Assembly: GCF_000975155.1 (NCBI RefSeq)
Contig: NZ_BBRG01000001.1
Span: forward strand, 1,595,647 to 1,659,646
Direction of reading: 5' to 3'
DNA from: Demequina globuliformis
GTDB lineage: Bacteria; Actinomycetota; Actinomycetes; Actinomycetales; Demequinaceae
DNA length: 64,000 nt
A program made the translations under genes and the position numbers. The notes under the pieces were generated by a model that did not search any database, was not told where the DNA came from, and saw nothing but the letters and a program-made list of their open reading frames with translations. This document shows, piece by piece, positions 8,207 through 17,591 of this stretch (within the stretch, counting starts at the first letter, position 1; each line of letters begins with the position of its first letter).

Positions 8207-9211
8207 GTGACCACGACCCCGCCGTCTACTGCCTCCGAGTCGGAGACCAGCGACTACGGCACCCACCCCGGAGCACGCGCGAACAGCGTGTTCAAGGGCT
8301 TGTCCACCGGCGCGGGTGCGCTGATTCTCGTCACGCTCGCAGCTGTCGCGACGTTCCTTCTCGCCGAGGCCTGGCCTGCGGTGCAGGCGGCGTCTGGCGA
8401 TCACCTGGGCGACGAAGTCTCCTTCATCAAGCCTGAAGACGGTCAGTCGCTGATGGAGATCATCGGCTATCTGATCTACGGCACGTTGATCATGTCGATC
8501 ATCGCGTTGGTTATCGCGACCCCGGTCTCCATCGGCATCGCGCTGTTTATTTCGCACTACGCGCCGCGTCGGCTCGCGCAGACGCTGGGCTATTTGATCG
8601 ACCTGCTCGCCGCCGTCCCGTCCGTGGTCTACGGCCTGTGGGGCGTCGCCGTCTTGGTACCTTTCCTGACGCCGTTCTACCAGTTCCTCGCGGACTACCT
8701 CGGGTTCATCCCGCTGTTCGCGGCACCCGAGTCCGGGGAGATCTTCACCGGTCGCGTCGCGATGTCAGCCGGCATTGTGCTGGCGATCATGATTCTCCCG
8801 ATCATCACCGCCGTGTCTCGCGAGGTCTTCCTGCAGACGCCCGTCCTCCACGAGGAGGCGGCGCTGGCCATGGGCGCCACCCGGTGGGAAATGATCAAGA
8901 TGGCCGTGTTCCCGTTCGGCCGCTCCGGCATGATCGGTGCCACCATGCTGGGTCTGGGCCGCGCGCTCGGCGAGACCATGGCCGTGCTGATGATCATCAG
9001 CCCCGGACTGACGTTCTCGCCCTACCTGCTGCAGCCCAACCAGCACAACACCGTCGCCGGATACATCGCGCTGCAGTTCCCTGAGGCCAACTCCATGGGC
9101 GTCAACTCGCTCATCGCGATGGGCCTGGCGCTGTTCGTGATTACCTTGCTCGTCAACATGCTCGCGCGCTGGATCGTGTCGCGCCGCAGCGAATTCTCTG
9201 GAGCGAACTGA
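8207..9211 (+). CDS. pstC: Phosphate ABC transporter permease PstC
   Basis: A 334-residue inner-membrane permease with about six transmembrane segments that pairs with PstA. The conserved cytoplasmic coupling loop is visible: EAALAMGATRWEMIKMAVFP, followed by GLGRALGETMAVLMI. The PstC-typical lumenal insertion precedes it. The start is a GTG with AAGGGAGA upstream. Its TGA stop overlaps the pstA ATG (TGATG), so the two subunits are translationally coupled. Confidence 0.95.
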   Translation: MTTTPPSTASESETSDYGTHPGARANSVFKGLSTGAGALILVTLAAVATFLLAEAWPAVQAASGDHLGDEVSFIKPEDGQSLMEIIGYLIYGTLIMSIIALVIATPVSIGIALFISHYAPRRLAQTLGYLIDLLAAVPSVVYGLWGVAVLVPFLTPFYQFLADYLGFIPLFAAPESGEIFTGRVAMSAGIVLAIMILPIITAVSREVFLQTPVLHEEAALAMGATRWEMIKMAVFPFGRSGMIGATMLGLGRALGETMAVLMIISPGLTFSPYLLQPNQHNTVAGYIALQFPEANSMGVNSLIAMGLALFVITLLVNMLARWIVSRRSEFSGAN

Positions 9212-10167
9212 TGGCGACCACCACCCTCAGCCCCTTTGGGGAGATCTCCCGCTCACGTCGCGTGAAGGACCGCGCGATGTCCTTCCTGATCTACGGCGCC
9301 TTCGCGCTCGCGATCATTCCGCTCGTGTGGCTGTTGGCCACCGTGGTGGTCAAGGGTGTCGACCGCTTCATGATCTCGGATACGTACCCAGACAGCGGGT
9401 TCAACCTCGAGTTCTTGAACCAGACCATGCGTGGCGTCTTCGGTTCCGAGGCTCCCTTTGGCGGTATTTCCCACGCGATCGTCGGATCCGTGATGATGAC
9501 GCTCACCGCGACGGTCATTTCGGTGCCGGTCGGCCTGCTGACGGCGATCTACCTCGTGGAGTATGGCAGCGGCAAGTTGCAAAAGGGCATCCGCTTCTTT
9601 GTCGACGTCATGACGGGTATCCCGTCCATCGTTGCCGGTCTGTTCGCCTACTCCCTGTTCGCGATCACGATTGGCCCGGGCACCAAACTCGGCATTGTGG
9701 GCGCTGTCGCGTTGTCCGTGCTGATGATCCCGGTCGTGGTCCGCTCGAGCGAGGAGATGCTGCAGCTCGTGCCAAACGAACTGCGCGAGGCCTCCTACGC
9801 CCTGGGCGTGCCCAAGTGGCTCACGATCATCAAGGTCGTGCTGCGCACGTCCGTGGCTGGTATCACCACCGGTATCACCCTGGCGATCGCACGTGTCATC
9901 GGAGAGACAGCCCCCCTCTTGGTCGCGGTCGGCGTCGCTGACTCGCTGAACTGGAACCTCTTCGAGGGCCGCATGATGTCGCTTCCCGTGTACATCATCT
10001 CTGAGTACGAGAAGGGTCCGCTGCCGTGTGCCACCGACACCTGTGTGTCGGAGATCACGGAGTACCGGGCATGGGCCGCAGCGCTCGTGCTGATCCTCAT
10101 CGTGATGGCCCTCAACCTCATCGCCCGCCTCATCGCCAAATACTTCTCCCCGAAGAGCGGCCGCTAG
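9211..10167 (+). CDS. pstA: Phosphate ABC transporter permease PstA
   Basis: A 318-residue permease, partner of PstC in the phosphate channel. Several hydrophobic segments are visible, with the coupling loop [20 protein letters not shown] and the following [15 protein letters not shown] typical of PstA. The segment between the last two membrane spans contains CATDTC, two cysteines predicted outside the membrane that could form a disulfide. Overlaps pstC by one base and is followed by pstB after 23 bases. Confidence 0.95.
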   Translation: MATTTLSPFGEISRSRRVKDRAMSFLIYGAFALAIIPLVWLLATVVVKGVDRFMISDTYPDSGFNLEFLNQTMRGVFGSEAPFGGISHAIVGSVMMTLTATVISVPVGLLTAIYLVEYGSGKLQKGIRFFVDVMTGIPSIVAGLFAYSLFAITIGPGTKLGIVGAVALSVLMIPVVVRSSEEMLQLVPNELREASYALGVPKWLTIIKVVLRTSVAGITTGITLAIARVIGETAPLLVAVGVADSLNWNLFEGRMMSLPVYIISEYEKGPLPCATDTCVSEITEYRAWAAALVLILIVMALNLIARLIAKYFSPKSGR

Positions 10168-10190
10168 GCCCCCAGAAACGGAGCACCGCA

Positions 10191-10970
10191 GTGTCTAAGC
10201 GCATCGACATCAACAACTTGAACGTCTACTACAGCCAGTTCTTGGCAGTAGAGGACGTCTCGCTGTCGATCGAGCCCCAGTCCGTGACTGCCTTCATTGG
10301 CCCCTCGGGCTGTGGCAAGTCGACCTTCCTCCGCACGCTTAACCGTATGCACGAGGTCATCCCAGGCGCCCGCGTCGAGGGCGAGGTCCTCATTGACGGC
10401 GTTGACTTGTACGGCAAGGACGTGGACCCCGTGACGGTCCGCCGCCACGTCGGCATGGTCTTCCAGCGCCCTAACCCGTTCCCCACGATGTCCATCGCGG
10501 AGAACGTGCTTGCCGGCTTTCGCCTCAACAACAAGCGTGTCTCGCGTTCCGAGGCAGACGAGATCGTCGAGTCCTCCCTGCGCGGCGCGAACCTGTGGGA
10601 TGAGGTCAAGGACCGTCTCGACAAGCCGGGTTCATCGCTCTCTGGCGGTCAGCAGCAGCGTCTGTGCATTGCGCGGGCCATCGCGATCAAGCCGGATGTC
10701 CTGCTGATGGATGAGCCATGCTCCGCGCTGGACCCGATCTCGACGCTCGCGATTGAAGACCTCATCGCCGAGCTCAAGGATCAGTACACGATCGTGATCG
10801 TGACTCACAACATGCAGCAGGCTGCGCGCGTGTCAGACACCACCGCGTTCTTCAACATTGCGGGCACGGGCAAGCCGGGCAAGCTGATTGAGATGAACGA
10901 CACCACGACGATGTTCTCTACGCCCGCGGAGAAGGCCACCGAGGACTACATTTCCGGTCGCTTCGGGTAA
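10191..10970 (+). CDS. pstB: Phosphate ABC transporter ATP-binding protein PstB
   Basis: A 259-residue ATPase driving phosphate import. Walker [10 protein letters not shown] (about residues 38-46), Q-loop FQRPNPFP, signature [15 protein letters not shown], Walker [13 protein letters not shown] and H-loop THNMQQA are all intact; length is typical. The start is GTG at 10191 with ACGGAGC upstream; earlier in-frame starts lie inside pstA. Followed by a tetraloop terminator that closes the operon. Confidence 0.96.
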   Translation: MSKRIDINNLNVYYSQFLAVEDVSLSIEPQSVTAFIGPSGCGKSTFLRTLNRMHEVIPGARVEGEVLIDGVDLYGKDVDPVTVRRHVGMVFQRPNPFPTMSIAENVLAGFRLNNKRVSRSEADEIVESSLRGANLWDEVKDRLDKPGSSLSGGQQQRLCIARAIAIKPDVLLMDEPCSALDPISTLAIEDLIAELKDQYTIVIVTHNMQQAARVSDTTAFFNIAGTGKPGKLIEMNDTTTMFSTPAEKATEDYISGRFG

Positions 10971-10984
10971 CCCGCACAAGTGTG

Positions 10985-11020
10985 AATCCCGCTGGTGCGC
11001 TTCGGCGCACCGGCGGGATT
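10985..11020 (+). terminator. Terminator of the pst operon
   Basis: Arms AATCCCGC-T-GGTGCGC and GCGCACC-G-GCGGGATT close on a TTCG tetraloop (11001-11004), an unusually stable hairpin 14 bases after the pstB stop. No long T run. Confidence 0.8.
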
Positions 11021-11031
11021 CTGCGTTCCGG

Positions 11032-11082
11032 GGGCCGATGCCAGGTGGGGGCGCATACGCAGGGTGCCCGGGGCATCGGCCC
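11032..11082. repeat. Inverted pair of the GGGCCGATGC decamer
   Basis: GGGCCGATGCC (11032-11042) and its exact complement GGCATCGGCCC (11072-11082) are separated by 29 bases. The same decamer recurs through the window (see findings). The surrounding spacer 10971-11275 holds no gene that I can support, only the pstB terminator, this pair, a tandem repeat and palindrome copy B. Confidence 0.8.
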
Positions 11083-11120
11083 GCTTTGCTGCTGTGCTCC
11101 ACAGTGATGCGGAGTCGCGC

Positions 11121-11156
11121 TGAGTTGCGACGCGCGCTTGAGTTGCGACGCGCGCT
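11121..11156 (+). repeat. Two exact tandem copies of an 18-bp unit
   Basis: TGAGTTGCGACGCGCGCT occurs twice head to tail (11121-11138, 11139-11156), with a partial match just before it. It is in the non-coding spacer between pstB and the LpqE-like gene. No function is evident; such short tandem repeats can vary between strains. Confidence 0.85.
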
Positions 11157-11170
11157 TGACGTGTGACGCT

Positions 11171-11235
11171 CGCCGTGAAGTGGCACAAAACGCCCGTTAT
11201 GCGGCGCTAAAACAGCCAAATGGAGCCATTTGGCG
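11171..11235. repeat. Dispersed nested palindrome, copy B
   Basis: About 65 bp. The right arm carries the conserved core CCAAATGGAGCCATTTGG (11216-11233); the left arm has diverged to a form also seen in copy D (complement TTTTGTGCCACTTC). Copies B and D are thus the same subtype in opposite orientation. Ends about 40 bases before the stop of the LpqE-like gene. Confidence 0.85.
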
Positions 11236-11275
11236 TGGGGGGAGAGCGTAGGGGGTGGGGAGCTGCGACGCGAGG

Positions 11276-11746
11276 CTAGCCGATCGCGTCGACGATGCCC
11301 TCATACTCGGGAAGGGTGCCGTCCATGACGGGGATGATCGTCGAGTAGCGGTTGACGTCGCCCTCGGCAAACGAGCCGGTGGCGAGGAGGCCGGGCTGCA
11401 CGGGAGAGGTGCCGCTGACCTCGGTGTCGTCGGCCTCCGGGCCCAACTTGACGGTCGCGCCGGCAGGAACCATGACGTCGGTCACCGTCGCGTTGTCGAA
11501 CGTGATCTGCAGATTCGCGTCCTCGTCGCCGCCGTTGTACAACGTGCCGATCATCGTGGCCGGGCTGTCGACGGCCTCCGTGATGACCAGCAGGTTCAGT
11601 GCCTCGACCTCGCCCATGACGAGCTGCGTGCCGTCTGACGCCGCGTAGTTCTTGTGCGTCGTGATGGGGTTCACGTAGGAGCACCCGGCGAGGGCTGCGA
11701 CGGCCACAGTGGCGACTGCGATGCGGGCGGGGACGGTGTGCTTCAC
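11276..11746 (-). CDS. LpqE-like lipoprotein
   Basis: A 156-residue exported lipoprotein: signal peptide with lipobox LAGC, then a small all-beta-looking domain ([32 protein letters not shown]). In Mycobacterium tuberculosis lpqE lies divergent from carD, exactly the arrangement seen here, and the size and domain type agree, so LpqE-like is the best name. The fold resembles the PCu(A)C copper-chaperone type, but I do not see a complete His/Met copper motif, so copper binding is not claimed. Read alone on the minus strand, 160 bases from carD. Confidence 0.6.
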   Translation of the reverse strand: MKHTVPARIAVATVAVAALAGCSYVNPITTHKNYAASDGTQLVMGEVEALNLLVITEAVDSPATMIGTLYNGGDEDANLQITFDNATVTDVMVPAGATVKLGPEADDTEVSGTSPVQPGLLATGSFAEGDVNRYSTIIPVMDGTLPEYEGIVDAIG

Positions 11747-11847
11747 TGCGCTTCAAGCCTTTCGCGAGAACGGGGGTCGCGACCAGGATACTGGTCATGT
11801 GCGTGTGGCACGAACGGCGCGTCGTTACCGCAAGGTGAACAAGGCCC

Positions 11848-11877
11848 CTGTTAATGGAATCGCCGTGCTGGTAGAAT
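11848..11877 (+). promoter_or_regulatory. Candidate carD promoter
   Basis: A good -10 hexamer TAGAAT at 11872-11877 with a weak -35-like CTGTTA 18 bases upstream, 29 bases before the carD ATG. The -10 is convincing; the -35 is not. Confidence 0.4.
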
Positions 11878-11906
11878 CGTCCCTGACACGAAGGGGCCCA
11901 CTCCAC

Positions 11907-12389
11907 ATGAACTTTAGCGTCGGCGAGACCGTCGTCTACCCGCACCACGGTGCGGCGAAGATCCAGGACATCAAGAAGCGCACTATCAAGGGCGAGGAGA
12001 AGACCTACCTCAAGCTCAAGGTGGCGCAGGGTGACCTGACCATTGAAGTGCCAGCAGAGAACGTCGACTTGGTCGGCGTCCGGGACGTGGTGGACAAGGC
12101 GGGTCTGGAGAAGGTCTTCGACGTCCTCCGCGAGCCGTACGTCGAGGAGCCCACCAACTGGTCCCGTCGCTACAAGGCCAACGTCGAGAAGCTCGCGTCC
12201 GGTGACGTGATCCGGGTGGCAGAGGTTGTCCGCGACCTGTCGCGTCGCGACACCGACAAGGGCCTGTCCGCTGGTGAGAAGCGTATGCTGCACAAGGCAC
12301 GTCAGATCCTCGTGAGCGAGCTCGCTCTTGCTGAGAAGTGCGATGAGGACACGGCCGAGGCTCGCCTGGACGAGGTCCTCGCCTCGTGA
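11907..12389 (+). CDS. carD: Transcription regulator CarD (RNA polymerase-binding)
   Basis: A 160-residue CarD/CdnL protein that binds the RNA polymerase beta subunit and stabilises open promoter complexes, strongly affecting rRNA promoters. The N-terminal Tudor-like RNA-polymerase interaction domain starts [17 protein letters not shown]; the helical DNA-binding domain contains the conserved [15 protein letters not shown] and [16 protein letters not shown] with lineage-typical charges. Essential in mycobacteria. The TGA stop overlaps the GTG of ispD (GTGA), so carD heads the carD-ispD-ispF-cysS cluster. Confidence 0.95.
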   Translation: MNFSVGETVVYPHHGAAKIQDIKKRTIKGEEKTYLKLKVAQGDLTIEVPAENVDLVGVRDVVDKAGLEKVFDVLREPYVEEPTNWSRRYKANVEKLASGDVIRVAEVVRDLSRRDTDKGLSAGEKRMLHKARQILVSELALAEKCDEDTAEARLDEVLAS

Positions 12390-13096
12390 CCATCGCGGCC
12401 GTGATTACGGCCGCCGGATCGGGCACCCGCCTGGGCGCTGACGTGCCCAAAGCGTTGGTGCCCGTCCATGGGCGTTCCCTCGTGGAATGGGCTGTCGCAG
12501 AAGCCTCTACCGTTGCCACGGACATCGTGGTCACCGCGCCGCGCTCCCACCTCGAGGCCTTCCGCGCCGCGCTCCCCGGTGTCACCGTGGTCGCGGGCGG
12601 TGCCGACCGTCAATCTTCCGTCGCGGCCGGGCTTGATGCCTTGCCCGCAGGCGCGAGCATCGTCCTGATCCACGATGCGGCCCGAGCCTTTCAGCCCGCC
12701 GCCGTCATGCGTGCCACCGTTGACGCGGTCCGGGGCGGCGCGGACGGCGCCATCCCCGTCGTGGACGTGATCGACACGCTCGTTACGGCCCCCGGGCGCG
12801 ACGGCGAGGTCGGTGATCCCGTTGACCGCGCCCAGTTCCGCGCCGTGCAGACGCCGCAGACGTTCCGCGTTGCGGCGATCCTCGATGCCCACCACCGCGG
12901 CAAGCCTGGCGCCACGGACGACGCGACGTTGGCGCGTGAACTCGGGTACCGGGTGCTTGCGGTCCCCGGCCACGAGGACGGATTCAAGGTCACGCGTCCT
13001 GCTGACCTGTCGCTCGCCAAGGATTGCGCCACGAGGCGTCAGGCGGAACACGAGATCGAGTCCGGTGCGGCTCGCTTGTCTAGGGAGGACTCATGA
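12386..13096 (+). CDS. ispD: 2-C-methyl-D-erythritol 4-phosphate cytidylyltransferase IspD
   Basis: Third step of the MEP isoprenoid pathway: CTP plus MEP gives CDP-ME. A 236-residue nucleotidyltransferase with the CTP-binding [19 protein letters not shown] (residues 8-26), [13 protein letters not shown], the HDAARAF motif, and [10 protein letters not shown]. It overlaps carD by four bases (GTGA) and ispF by four (ATGA). Together with ispF it shows that the organism makes isoprenoids by the non-mevalonate route. Confidence 0.95.
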   Translation: MTIAAVITAAGSGTRLGADVPKALVPVHGRSLVEWAVAEASTVATDIVVTAPRSHLEAFRAALPGVTVVAGGADRQSSVAAGLDALPAGASIVLIHDAARAFQPAAVMRATVDAVRGGADGAIPVVDVIDTLVTAPGRDGEVGDPVDRAQFRAVQTPQTFRVAAILDAHHRGKPGATDDATLARELGYRVLAVPGHEDGFKVTRPADLSLAKDCATRRQAEHEIESGAARLSREDS

Positions 13097-13566
13097 CTAT
13101 CCCTCGCATTGGCCAAGGCGTCGACGTGCACGCGTTCGGCGGCGACGGTGAACTGGCGCTCGCGGGACTGACGTGGCCAGGGGAGACGCCTTTGTCCGGG
13201 CATTCCGATGGCGATGTGGCCGCCCACGCGGCGTGCGACGCATTGCTGAGCGCTGCCGGACTGGGCGATCTCGGCTCCAACTTTGGCACGGACCGTCCCG
13301 AGTGGGCGGGGGCAGCCGGCACGGCGTTGCTGCAGGAGACCGCGTACCGCGTGCGCGCGGCTGGTTTCGAGATCGGGAACGTCGCCATCCAGGTGCTTGG
13401 CAACCGGCCCAAGTTGGCTCCGCGCCGGGCGGAAGCGGAGGCGGTGCTGTCGGAGGCCGTCGGGGCTCCGGTGACGGTGTCGGCCACCACGACCGACGGC
13501 CTGGGGCTGACCGGGCGAGGCGAAGGCGTGGCCGCGATTGCGACGGCGCTGGTCGCGCACACATAA
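13093..13566 (+). CDS. ispF: 2-C-methyl-D-erythritol 2,4-cyclodiphosphate synthase IspF
   Basis: Fifth MEP-pathway enzyme, cyclising CDP-ME2P with loss of CMP. A 157-residue, normally trimeric zinc enzyme. Metal-binding GQGVDVHAF and the following [18 protein letters not shown] are intact, as is the C-terminal [18 protein letters not shown] that forms the CMP pocket. Starts inside the last codon of ispD. IspF and IspD are not fused, unlike in some proteobacteria. Confidence 0.96.
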   Translation: MTIPRIGQGVDVHAFGGDGELALAGLTWPGETPLSGHSDGDVAAHAACDALLSAAGLGDLGSNFGTDRPEWAGAAGTALLQETAYRVRAAGFEIGNVAIQVLGNRPKLAPRRAEAEAVLSEAVGAPVTVSATTTDGLGLTGRGEGVAAIATALVAHT

Positions 13567-13585
13567 GCCCGGTAGCCTGACACGC

Positions 13586-15001
13586 GTGACTCTCCACCTG
13601 TTCGACACGGCCACCCGTACCGATCGCGCCTTTGAGCCGCTCGAGCCCGGGAAGGTGGGGATCTACCTGTGTGGTCCCACCGTGCAGAGCTCCCCGCACG
13701 TGGGCCACTTGCGCAGCGCGGTCGCTTTCGATGTGCTGCAGCGCTGGCTCGAACGTGGCGGCCTCGACGTGACCCTCGTGCGCAACGTCACCGACATCGA
13801 CGACAAGACCCTGGCCAAGGCGGCCGATGCCGGGGTTGAGTGGTGGGCGTGGGCGCTTCGCCACGAGCGTGAGTTTCAGCAGGCCTACGCGGCTGTGGGC
13901 GTGAAGCCGCCCGCCGCCGAGCCACGCGCCACTGGACACATCCCGGAGATCCTCGCGCTCATTGAGCGCCTCATCGAACGCGGCCACGCGTACGAACTTG
14001 CGGGCTCCGTGTACTTCGATGTGCGTTCCTACGACGAGTACGGCGCTCTCACCCGTCAGGCGCTGGACGACCTGACGCCTGCGCCGGACGCGCCCGAGGA
14101 CGACAAGCGCGACCCGCGCGATTTCGCGCTGTGGAAGGCGACCAAGGCAGGCGACCCCGACACCGCCGCCTGGGCGTCTCCCTGGGGCAAGGGCCGGCCC
14201 GGCTGGCACATCGAGTGCTCCGCCATGGCGCGCCGCTTCCTGGGTGACACGTTCGACATCCACGGTGGCGGACTGGACCTGCGGTTTCCGCACCACGAGA
14301 ACGAGCAGGCGCAGTCCCGCGGCGCGGGCTACGGCTTCGCGAACCTGTGGATGCACTCAGCCTGGGTGACCCAGTCAGGCGCCAAGATGTCCAAGTCCCT
14401 CGGCAACGGCCTGTTGGTGTCGGAGGTGCTGTCGCGTTACCCCGCAGCCGCCCTCCGGCTCGCGCTCGCGCAGGTGCACTATCGCTCCATGTTGGAGTAC
14501 TCCGAGAAGACGCTCGAGGATGCCACCGCAACCTGGGGCCGGCTCGCTGGGTTTGTGCAGCGGGCCTCTGACCGCGTGGGCGCTCTTACTGATGCGCAGG
14601 TGCGCGCGGCAGAGCTGCCAGAGCCATTCGTCGCGGCGATGGACGACGACCTGTCGATCCCGCGCGCGCTCGCCCACGTGCATGAGACGGTGCGCTCCGG
14701 AAACGCCGCGCTGACGCAGGACGACGACGCCGCTGTAGCCGCGTCGCTGCTCTCGGTTCGCGCGATGCTGGACGTGCTCGGGCTGGACCCGGCGTCGGAG
14801 TGCTGGGCACAGACGGACACAGGCGCATCCGCGGCCATGACGGCACTGGATTCGCTGGTGAGGGCAGACATCGACGCCCGCGCGGCCGCCCGCGCAGCGA
14901 AGGATTGGGCGACCGCGGATGAGATCCGCGACCGCCTGGGCGCGGCCGGCATCGTGATCGAAGACGGCGCGGACGGCGCGCGCTGGTCGCTGCAGGACTA
15001 A
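13586..15001 (+). CDS. cysS: Cysteinyl-tRNA synthetase
   Basis: A 471-residue class I synthetase. The zinc/HIGH region reads [18 protein letters not shown], the zinc-ligand segment [14 protein letters not shown], and the KMSKS loop [10 protein letters not shown]; the C-terminal DALR-type domain is complete. An earlier in-frame ATG at 13538 lies inside ispF; GTG at 13586, just before [10 protein letters not shown], fits the family start. The mycothiol enzyme MshC is a shorter paralogue; the length and full C-terminal domain here indicate CysS. Confidence 0.93.
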   Translation: MTLHLFDTATRTDRAFEPLEPGKVGIYLCGPTVQSSPHVGHLRSAVAFDVLQRWLERGGLDVTLVRNVTDIDDKTLAKAADAGVEWWAWALRHEREFQQAYAAVGVKPPAAEPRATGHIPEILALIERLIERGHAYELAGSVYFDVRSYDEYGALTRQALDDLTPAPDAPEDDKRDPRDFALWKATKAGDPDTAAWASPWGKGRPGWHIECSAMARRFLGDTFDIHGGGLDLRFPHHENEQAQSRGAGYGFANLWMHSAWVTQSGAKMSKSLGNGLLVSEVLSRYPAAALRLALAQVHYRSMLEYSEKTLEDATATWGRLAGFVQRASDRVGALTDAQVRAAELPEPFVAAMDDDLSIPRALAHVHETVRSGNAALTQDDDAAVAASLLSVRAMLDVLGLDPASECWAQTDTGASAAMTALDSLVRADIDARAAARAAKDWATADEIRDRLGAAGIVIEDGADGARWSLQD

Positions 15002-15151
15002 TCGGGCCCACAGCCCTCGCCCTCGTCCGGCGAACCCGCTCTCACCCGTGCCCACCTTCCGCGCCTGAACGGCACGTTCGCGCGCGCTTGCGGCGAGTGG
15101 ACGGCACAGGCCGATGCGCGGCGCACGTGGCCGCGCGACTACCCTGGTGCC

Positions 15152-16111
15152 ATGGCAGGAAACTCCAAGCGCCGCGGCGCCACTCGCAAGCCCACGTCGA
15201 AGAAGGGCGCCTCCGTCGGTACCGGTGGCCACGGCCGCCGGGCGCTCGAGGGCAAGGGCCCCACGCCTAAGGCGGAGGACCGCCCCAATCACAAGGCGTA
15301 CAAGGCGAAGCAGCGCGCTGAGGCGGAGGCCGCCAAGCGACCGCAGAAGGGCCGCTCGGGACCGCGGGACCGCACGTCGACGTCACACGAGGTGGTGGTG
15401 GGCCGCAACAGCGTGCTCGAGGCGCTCCGGTCGGGTATCCAGGCCGAGACCTTGTTGGTGTACAACCGCATTGACTCCGACGACCGCATCACAGAGATCG
15501 TGAGCCTCGCCGTGGAGCACGAGGTGACCGTCCGTGAGGTGACCAAGACGGTGCTGGACGGTTACGCGGGGGGAAGCCCCCACCAGGGCGTCGCGCTTGA
15601 AGTCGCACCCTATTCGTACGCCGACCCCGACGACTTCCTCGACGGCGATGGTCGCACGCTCATTGTCGCGCTGGACGGCATTCAGGACCCGCGCAACTTG
15701 GGTGCCATCATGCGCTCCGCCGCCGCCTTTGGCGCGACCGGAGTAGTGGTGCCCGAGCGCCGTGCTGCGGGCGTGACCGTTGCGGCGTGGAAGGTATCCG
15801 CGGGCGCCGCCGCGCGCGTGCCCGTGGCGCGTGCCACCAACCTCACACGCGCCATCGAGGGCTACAAGAAGGCCGGCATCTTTGTCATCGGCCTGGACGC
15901 AGATGCGGACGTGATGATCCGCGACTCCGAACTCATCGACGGCCCGCTCGTGATCGTCGCAGGCGCGGAGGGCTCCGGGCTGTCGCGACTGGTGCGTGAA
16001 GCATGCGACCAGATTGTGTCGATCCCCATTGACGGTGCCACCGAGTCGCTCAACGCCTCCGTGGCGGCGTCGATCGCGCTGTACGAAGCCGGCGCGCACC
16101 GAGCACGCTAG
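15152..16111 (+). CDS. rlmB: 23S rRNA (guanosine-2'-O-)-methyltransferase RlmB
   Basis: A 319-residue SpoU-family (SPOUT) methyltransferase modifying G2251-type positions in the 23S rRNA P loop. The Lys/Arg-rich, low-complexity N-terminus (1-75) is a common actinobacterial extension. It is followed by the L30e-like substrate-binding domain (VVVGRNSVLEALRSG) and the knotted SAM domain with DGIQDPRNLGAIMRSAAAFG, VAGAEGSGLSRLV and IPIDGATESLNASVAASI. Follows cysS, as in mycobacteria (cysS-tsnR). Confidence 0.93.
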   Translation: MAGNSKRRGATRKPTSKKGASVGTGGHGRRALEGKGPTPKAEDRPNHKAYKAKQRAEAEAAKRPQKGRSGPRDRTSTSHEVVVGRNSVLEALRSGIQAETLLVYNRIDSDDRITEIVSLAVEHEVTVREVTKTVLDGYAGGSPHQGVALEVAPYSYADPDDFLDGDGRTLIVALDGIQDPRNLGAIMRSAAAFGATGVVVPERRAAGVTVAAWKVSAGAAARVPVARATNLTRAIEGYKKAGIFVIGLDADADVMIRDSELIDGPLVIVAGAEGSGLSRLVREACDQIVSIPIDGATESLNASVAASIALYEAGAHRAR

Positions 16112-16116
16112 GCGGC

Positions 16117-17436
16117 TCAGCGCGGGTGGTTGTCGCGGGCCTGTGTCCCTGTGCGGGTGCGCGGCAACGACTGCCAGGCACGGATCGCTCGCGTCTCCGT
16201 TGGCGCCTCTGACTCGTCGGAAGGCACCGTGCCAATGATCTGACCAAGCACGGCCTCCTCGTCGGGCCGTTCGGGGAGCACGTTCTTGACGTAGGAGGCC
16301 GCAGCCTCCGGCATGGTGACGTCGGGCCTCTTTTCCGCCAGGAACCACCGGTGGTCGAGCACCTCGTGGAACACCTGCGCGGGCTCGAGCTTGCGCCGGA
16401 ACTCCCGCGGCACGGCACGCACCGTGGGTTCAAAGACGCGTGCAAGCCACTCGTGGGCCACGAGGACCTCGTCCTCGTCGGGTGAAAACACGGCGCGGAA
16501 CTCGTCGAGGTCGTTGAGCAGGCGGCGCGCTTGGTTCTCTTGCACGTCCAGGCCGGTCAGTCGGAGTAGGCGCCGCGAGTGGTGACCGGCATCGACCACC
16601 TTGGGACGGATCGAGAGTTCCTTGCCGTCGGAGGTTTGCGTCATGTCGAGTTCGGCGACATCGAACCCTAGTTCATTGAGCGCCTTGACCCGTTCGGCGA
16701 GGTGATAGCGAACGTTCTCGCTGAAGGTTTCCTTGCCGGTGAGCGCCGACCATAGTTCGCGGTAGCGCTCCTCGATGCGGTCGCCCAGCTCGAGCGGGTC
16801 AACCGCGTTGTCGAGTTCTTCTGCGGCCTGGAGGTCGAACATCTCGCCAATGATGTTGGTGCGCGCCAGATCGATGTCGTAGCGGCGCTGGCCCTCGGTG
16901 AGGGCGTGGTGCAGGTCGCCCGTCTCGGCGTCGACCAGGTAGGCGGAGAAGGCCTCGGCATCGCGCCGGAACAGGGCGTTGGACAGCGACACGTCTCCCC
17001 AGTAGAAACCCAGCAGGTGCAGGCGCACCAGCAGCACGGCCAGCGCATCAATGAGGCGGTCGAGAGTGTCGTCGCGTAGCGCCTGACTGAACAGCGCACG
17101 GTACGGCAGCGAGAACTGCAGGTGTTCGGTCACCAAGGCGGCGGCGAGCTCTTCGCCGTCGGCATCCTGGCGGCCGTCCACGACAGCGAACGGCACCACG
17201 CACGGAGCGCCCATGCGCCCCAGCTCGCGGAGCATGTCGAATTCGCGGTGGGCCATAGGGGACACGGTCTCTTTGACCGCGAGCACTCGCCCGTGGAACC
17301 GCACAAAGCGCACCACGTGGCGCGAGATGCCGCGAGGGAGCGCGGCGAGGGTGTCCTGGGGCCAGGTCTCCAGGGGCACGGACCACGGCAGGTCGAGCAA
17401 CGCGGGGTCGACCACGCCGGTGATTTTGAGGGCCAT
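16117..17436 (-). CDS. DUF4032 protein with a kinase-like core
   Basis: A 439-residue cytoplasmic protein of the DUF4032 family, function unknown. The N-terminal half resembles the lipopolysaccharide-kinase/protein-kinase fold: a VAIK-like lysine in VLAVKETVS, a catalytic-loop-like LGFYWGDVSLSNALF, and a metal-loop-like YLVDAETG. The C-terminal half is the conserved DUF4032 region. Start MALKITG at 17436 is preferred over an ATG 36 bases earlier because GGAGG lies five bases upstream. Convergent with rlmB (5 bases apart). A small-molecule or protein kinase role is a structural guess only. Confidence 0.75.
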   Translation of the reverse strand: MALKITGVVDPALLDLPWSVPLETWPQDTLAALPRGISRHVVRFVRFHGRVLAVKETVSPMAHREFDMLRELGRMGAPCVVPFAVVDGRQDADGEELAAALVTEHLQFSLPYRALFSQALRDDTLDRLIDALAVLLVRLHLLGFYWGDVSLSNALFRRDAEAFSAYLVDAETGDLHHALTEGQRRYDIDLARTNIIGEMFDLQAAEELDNAVDPLELGDRIEERYRELWSALTGKETFSENVRYHLAERVKALNELGFDVAELDMTQTSDGKELSIRPKVVDAGHHSRRLLRLTGLDVQENQARRLLNDLDEFRAVFSPDEDEVLVAHEWLARVFEPTVRAVPREFRRKLEPAQVFHEVLDHRWFLAEKRPDVTMPEAAASYVKNVLPERPDEEAVLGQIIGTVPSDESEAPTETRAIRAWQSLPRTRTGTQARDNHPR

Positions 17437-17512
17437 GCCTCCATCGTAGGCGTAGCCCTGGCTGTCACCCACGGACCGCGTCCGTTGCGGGAAGGTGCGG
17501 GCTCATCAGACG

Positions 17513-17552
17513 CAGCGAGGGCGGCCCAGGAATCCCTGGACCGCCCTCGCTG
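17513..17552 (-). terminator. Terminator of the sugar-ABC ATPase gene
   Basis: Arms CAGCGAGGGCGG-C-CCAGG and CCTGG-A-CCGCCCTCGCTG with a four-base loop, 40 bases after the stop of the minus-strand ABC gene at 17592. No T tract. Confidence 0.7.
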
Positions 17553-17591
17553 AGAATGACGTCAGCGGCGATGAAGCCGTGAGTGTGTGAG

